From Spirochaetota bacterium (GTDB taxonomy: Bacteria > Spirochaetota > UBA4802 > UBA5550), in NCBI GenBank assembly GCA_017999915.1, contig JAGNKX010000012.1:123277-187276 (forward strand): a stretch of 64,000 bases of DNA, read 5' to 3'. Of the stretch, positions 62,229 to 64,000 are shown piece after piece (within the stretch, counting starts at the first letter, position 1; every line of letters starts with the position of its first letter). Position numbers and translations under genes: made by a program. The notes beneath the pieces were generated by a model. That model had not been told where the DNA came from. It did no database searches and saw only the letters and a list, made by a program, of their open reading frames with translations.

Positions 62229-63554
62229 ATGATGAAAAAGAGAATTGGTGTCTATATTGGAATCACCATCGGGATTGCACTTCTGCTCATGCTGATCCTT
62301 GAGGCGGGCGTTCGGATCGTGGTCGATCTGCCGGTTAAAACCGACTTCTACAGCTCGATATCAAAGGAGAAGATACCGTCACTGCAGAAAAAAATAGGGG
62401 TCAAAGTATGCAGCGGGGGATCATGGATCCACCTTGGCTGGATAGCGGACCCGGCCGCCGGCCGGTACAGCGTCTACCGTGTGGAAGCTGGCGGTGAAAC
62501 CCGGGTGGGACAGGTTAAATATGGAAGCTTCCTCATCGAGCATCTTGGTCCCCATCAGGCTTATACGTTCCGGGTGAAGTCAGAAACCGGCGACTTTGAT
62601 CACACGGTAAAGGCGTCCACCGGCGAGCCCGAAAGTCCCCTGCTTGTGCCATATATAGCATCTCCGTGGAAGCCGTTGTTCAAACCGGAAAAAACGGGGA
62701 GCTATCTGAATGATCATGGGATCTACAAGGGCCGTGACGGCACCTGGCATGTTGTCGGGATCACCTCGTTTGGAGATGGCGATTATTCAAAGGAGATCTA
62801 TTTTGCCCATGGGAACGGCCCGTCATTCCCGCCGCACGATGGCATGTTCAGGGAACTTGAGCGGGCGGCGGATTTCGGCCACCTGGCATGGGCCCCCCAT
62901 GTGCTGCGTACGGGCGAACGCTACTTGATGTGGTTTTCTCCCCACCGGTGCTACGTCGCGTCAAGCGATGACGGATACCTGTGGCGCGAGGAGAGGCGGC
63001 TCGAGTTTCTCCCAATGCACCCGCAGTTTCGCGACCCCATGGTCATCCAGGTCGCCGACGGACAGTGGCTGATGTATGCCACGGCAAGGGACGGATACTA
63101 TTCCTCGGTGGACCTGTACCAGTCCTTTGACTTGGAGCACTGGCAGTACATAGGCGCGGCCCTTGAGACAGGCTTCGGGTGCGAGAGGGCAGGGGCGCCC
63201 GGCACCACGGAATCGCCTTTCGTGTTTTGTCACGGAGGCCGCTATTATCTCTCGTTCACATACAACAACGATTCGTTTTTCTGGAATGCGTTGCTCCTTC
63301 CTGTGCATGTGTGGCTGGACCGGGAATCGTACAATGACACCATGATCTTTGCCAGCGCCAATCCCTATTCGTTCGGCACATACCGGGGGAAAGAACGTCC
63401 TTCGAGCCTCGTGGCGAATATCAGGGCCCACGCGCCGGAGTACATTGAATCGGGAGGGAAATGGTACGTAACGACCGCGGGCTGGCCCTGGGTCGCCACT
63501 ATTACAAAGGGCGAGGTGGCCTATGCGGAACTTGGTTGGAAAAAGAAGAAATAA
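62229..63554 (+). CDS. Membrane-anchored five-bladed beta-propeller protein (GH43/GH32/62-like)
   Basis: A 441-residue protein with one N-terminal membrane anchor (about 7-27), then a fibronectin-III-like strand region (about 60-130, WIHLGWIADPAAGRYSVYRV). A five-bladed propeller (about 150-430) follows with glycoside-hydrolase-like pieces: NDHGIYKGRDGTWHVVGI, HLAWAPHVLRTGERYLMW, FRDPMVIQVADGQWLMYATA and TTESPFVFCHGGRYYLSF (seen as RDPMVI and ESPFVF). Acidic catalytic residues can be proposed (Asp in NDHGIYK, Asp in RDP, Glu in TESPF) but not proved. It may cut or bind a glycan outside the cell. A GGGGGAG site precedes the double ATG. Confidence 0.78.
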   Translation: MMKKRIGVYIGITIGIALLLMLILEAGVRIVVDLPVKTDFYSSISKEKIPSLQKKIGVKVCSGGSWIHLGWIADPAAGRYSVYRVEAGGETRVGQVKYGSFLIEHLGPHQAYTFRVKSETGDFDHTVKASTGEPESPLLVPYIASPWKPLFKPEKTGSYLNDHGIYKGRDGTWHVVGITSFGDGDYSKEIYFAHGNGPSFPPHDGMFRELERAADFGHLAWAPHVLRTGERYLMWFSPHRCYVASSDDGYLWREERRLEFLPMHPQFRDPMVIQVADGQWLMYATARDGYYSSVDLYQSFDLEHWQYIGAALETGFGCERAGAPGTTESPFVFCHGGRYYLSFTYNNDSFFWNALLLPVHVWLDRESYNDTMIFASANPYSFGTYRGKERPSSLVANIRAHAPEYIESGGKWYVTTAGWPWVATITKGEVAYAELGWKKKK

Positions 63555-63924
63555 TTAGATGAAACCTGTAAAATAATAAGTGTTCTGATTGGATTAGTCT
63601 GAACAGATACACTTCAATATAAATTATAAATAACAAATGTTATGCGACACTAGGCTTTTAACTAGCTTTTATGTGAAATATGGTCCGCGAATCGATCCCT
63701 CAGGTGATAATTAAAGGATGTAAAAGCATTGGTATGCCAGGAGTGAGCCTCAAGGGTAACTTTATTAAAGAGGTGGGAACTATACAAGATTAATACGTTT
63801 TATTTATTTGGAAGAGAGTGATTTGCAGACCGTTACTTCTGACTCATTTTTCTCTTGTTTTATATCTATTTATTAGTAATGACGCTTAAAATATTTGGGG
63901 TAAAAAAGAAGGGGCGCGACTAAA
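63555..63924. other. AT-rich intergenic tail, no gene seen
   Basis: About 370 bp of AT-rich DNA between the propeller gene and the tRNA terminator. No reading frame with a ribosome binding site was found. It is the kind of flank where tRNA-targeted integrations occur, but I see no attachment repeat. Confidence 0.45.
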
Positions 63925-63953
63925 ATAAAAAACTTCTGAACATGTCAGGAGTT
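63925..63953 (-). terminator. Intrinsic terminator of the tRNA-Val transcript
   Basis: Minus strand: AACTCCTGA and TTCAGAAGTT pair around loop CATG with one mismatch, followed by TTTTTTATTTT. It starts 6 nt past the mature tRNA 3' end. Confidence 0.7.
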
Positions 63954-63958
63954 ACCTG

Positions 63959-64000
63959 TGGGCGCTACTGGACTTGAACCAGTGACCCTCTGCTTGTAAG
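63959..64000 (-). tRNA. tRNA-Val (TAC anticodon), 3' part only
   Basis: The minus strand reads the anticodon loop CTTACAA (anticodon TAC, reading GTA codons), 3' anticodon stem GCAGA, variable loop GGGTC, T-arm ACTGG-TTCAAGT-CCAGT and acceptor strand AGCGCCC with discriminator A. No CCA is encoded; the following bases are CAG. The 5' half lies beyond the window. Confidence 0.88.

Noticed and set aside
63555..63958. Integration remnant next to the tRNA-Val gene
   Set aside because: No integrase fragment and no repeat of the tRNA 3' end was found in this stretch.

Overview
The window carries about 50 protein-coding genes, one partial tRNA and several hairpin or repeat elements on GC-rich DNA (my visual impression is high-50s percent GC) with AT-rich intergenic islands. 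Gene content points to a Gram-negative bacterium: lipoproteins with relaxed lipoboxes, an MMPL exporter, PAS and EAL signalling proteins, and anaerobic enzymes (glycyl radical enzyme, tungsten-type aldehyde:ferredoxin oxidoreductase). TGA is used as an ordinary stop. I cannot name the species; a spirochaete-like or desulfobacterota-like lineage would fit but is a guess.

Layout: 1-7292 (minus) is a kdpABCDE potassium-uptake operon, with kdpE cut by the window edge. 7.6-14.4 kb holds a membrane protein, a methyltransferase, a C45-type Ntn-hydrolase-like lipoprotein, an ABC exporter pair and a secreted metallophosphoesterase. 14.5-32.4 kb (all plus) is the main accessory block: an FGGY sugar kinase broken by one in-frame TGA, an FAD glycerol-3-phosphate dehydrogenase, an unknown protein and a PadR regulator. 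These are followed by two tight gene runs: ALDH, epimerase, SDR, glycyl radical enzyme and two CoA-transferase subunits, then MmgE/PrpD, acyl-CoA dehydrogenase, SCP2, aldehyde:ferredoxin oxidoreductase and MoaD/ThiS. A hairpin-rich 140-bp element sits between the two runs. I read the block as an undescribed anaerobic catabolic pathway. In this reading the radical enzyme cleaves or dehydrates a substrate, aldehyde products are oxidised by ALDH and AOR, acids become CoA thioesters through the CoA-transferase, and the acyl-CoA dehydrogenase and MmgE/PrpD protein process them. No radical-SAM activase is present in the window.

32.4-49.0 kb is a mixed region: ankyrin protein, DUF362 lipoprotein, metallo-beta-lactamase-fold hydrolase, acyltransferase, MATE exporter, a nucleotidyltransferase-like protein, a cysteine-cluster protein, an SCP2-type thiolase, an MMPL transporter, a beta-helix lipoprotein and an RRM protein with a 186-bp tandem-repeat tail. 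49.7-63.6 kb carries small hydrolases, an EAL protein, a WD40-like protein, a serine beta-lactamase-fold protein, NudC, an aldo/keto reductase with a divergent AraC regulator, a PAS histidine kinase and a membrane-anchored beta-propeller protein. The window ends inside a tRNA-Val gene (minus strand) that is followed by a good intrinsic terminator.
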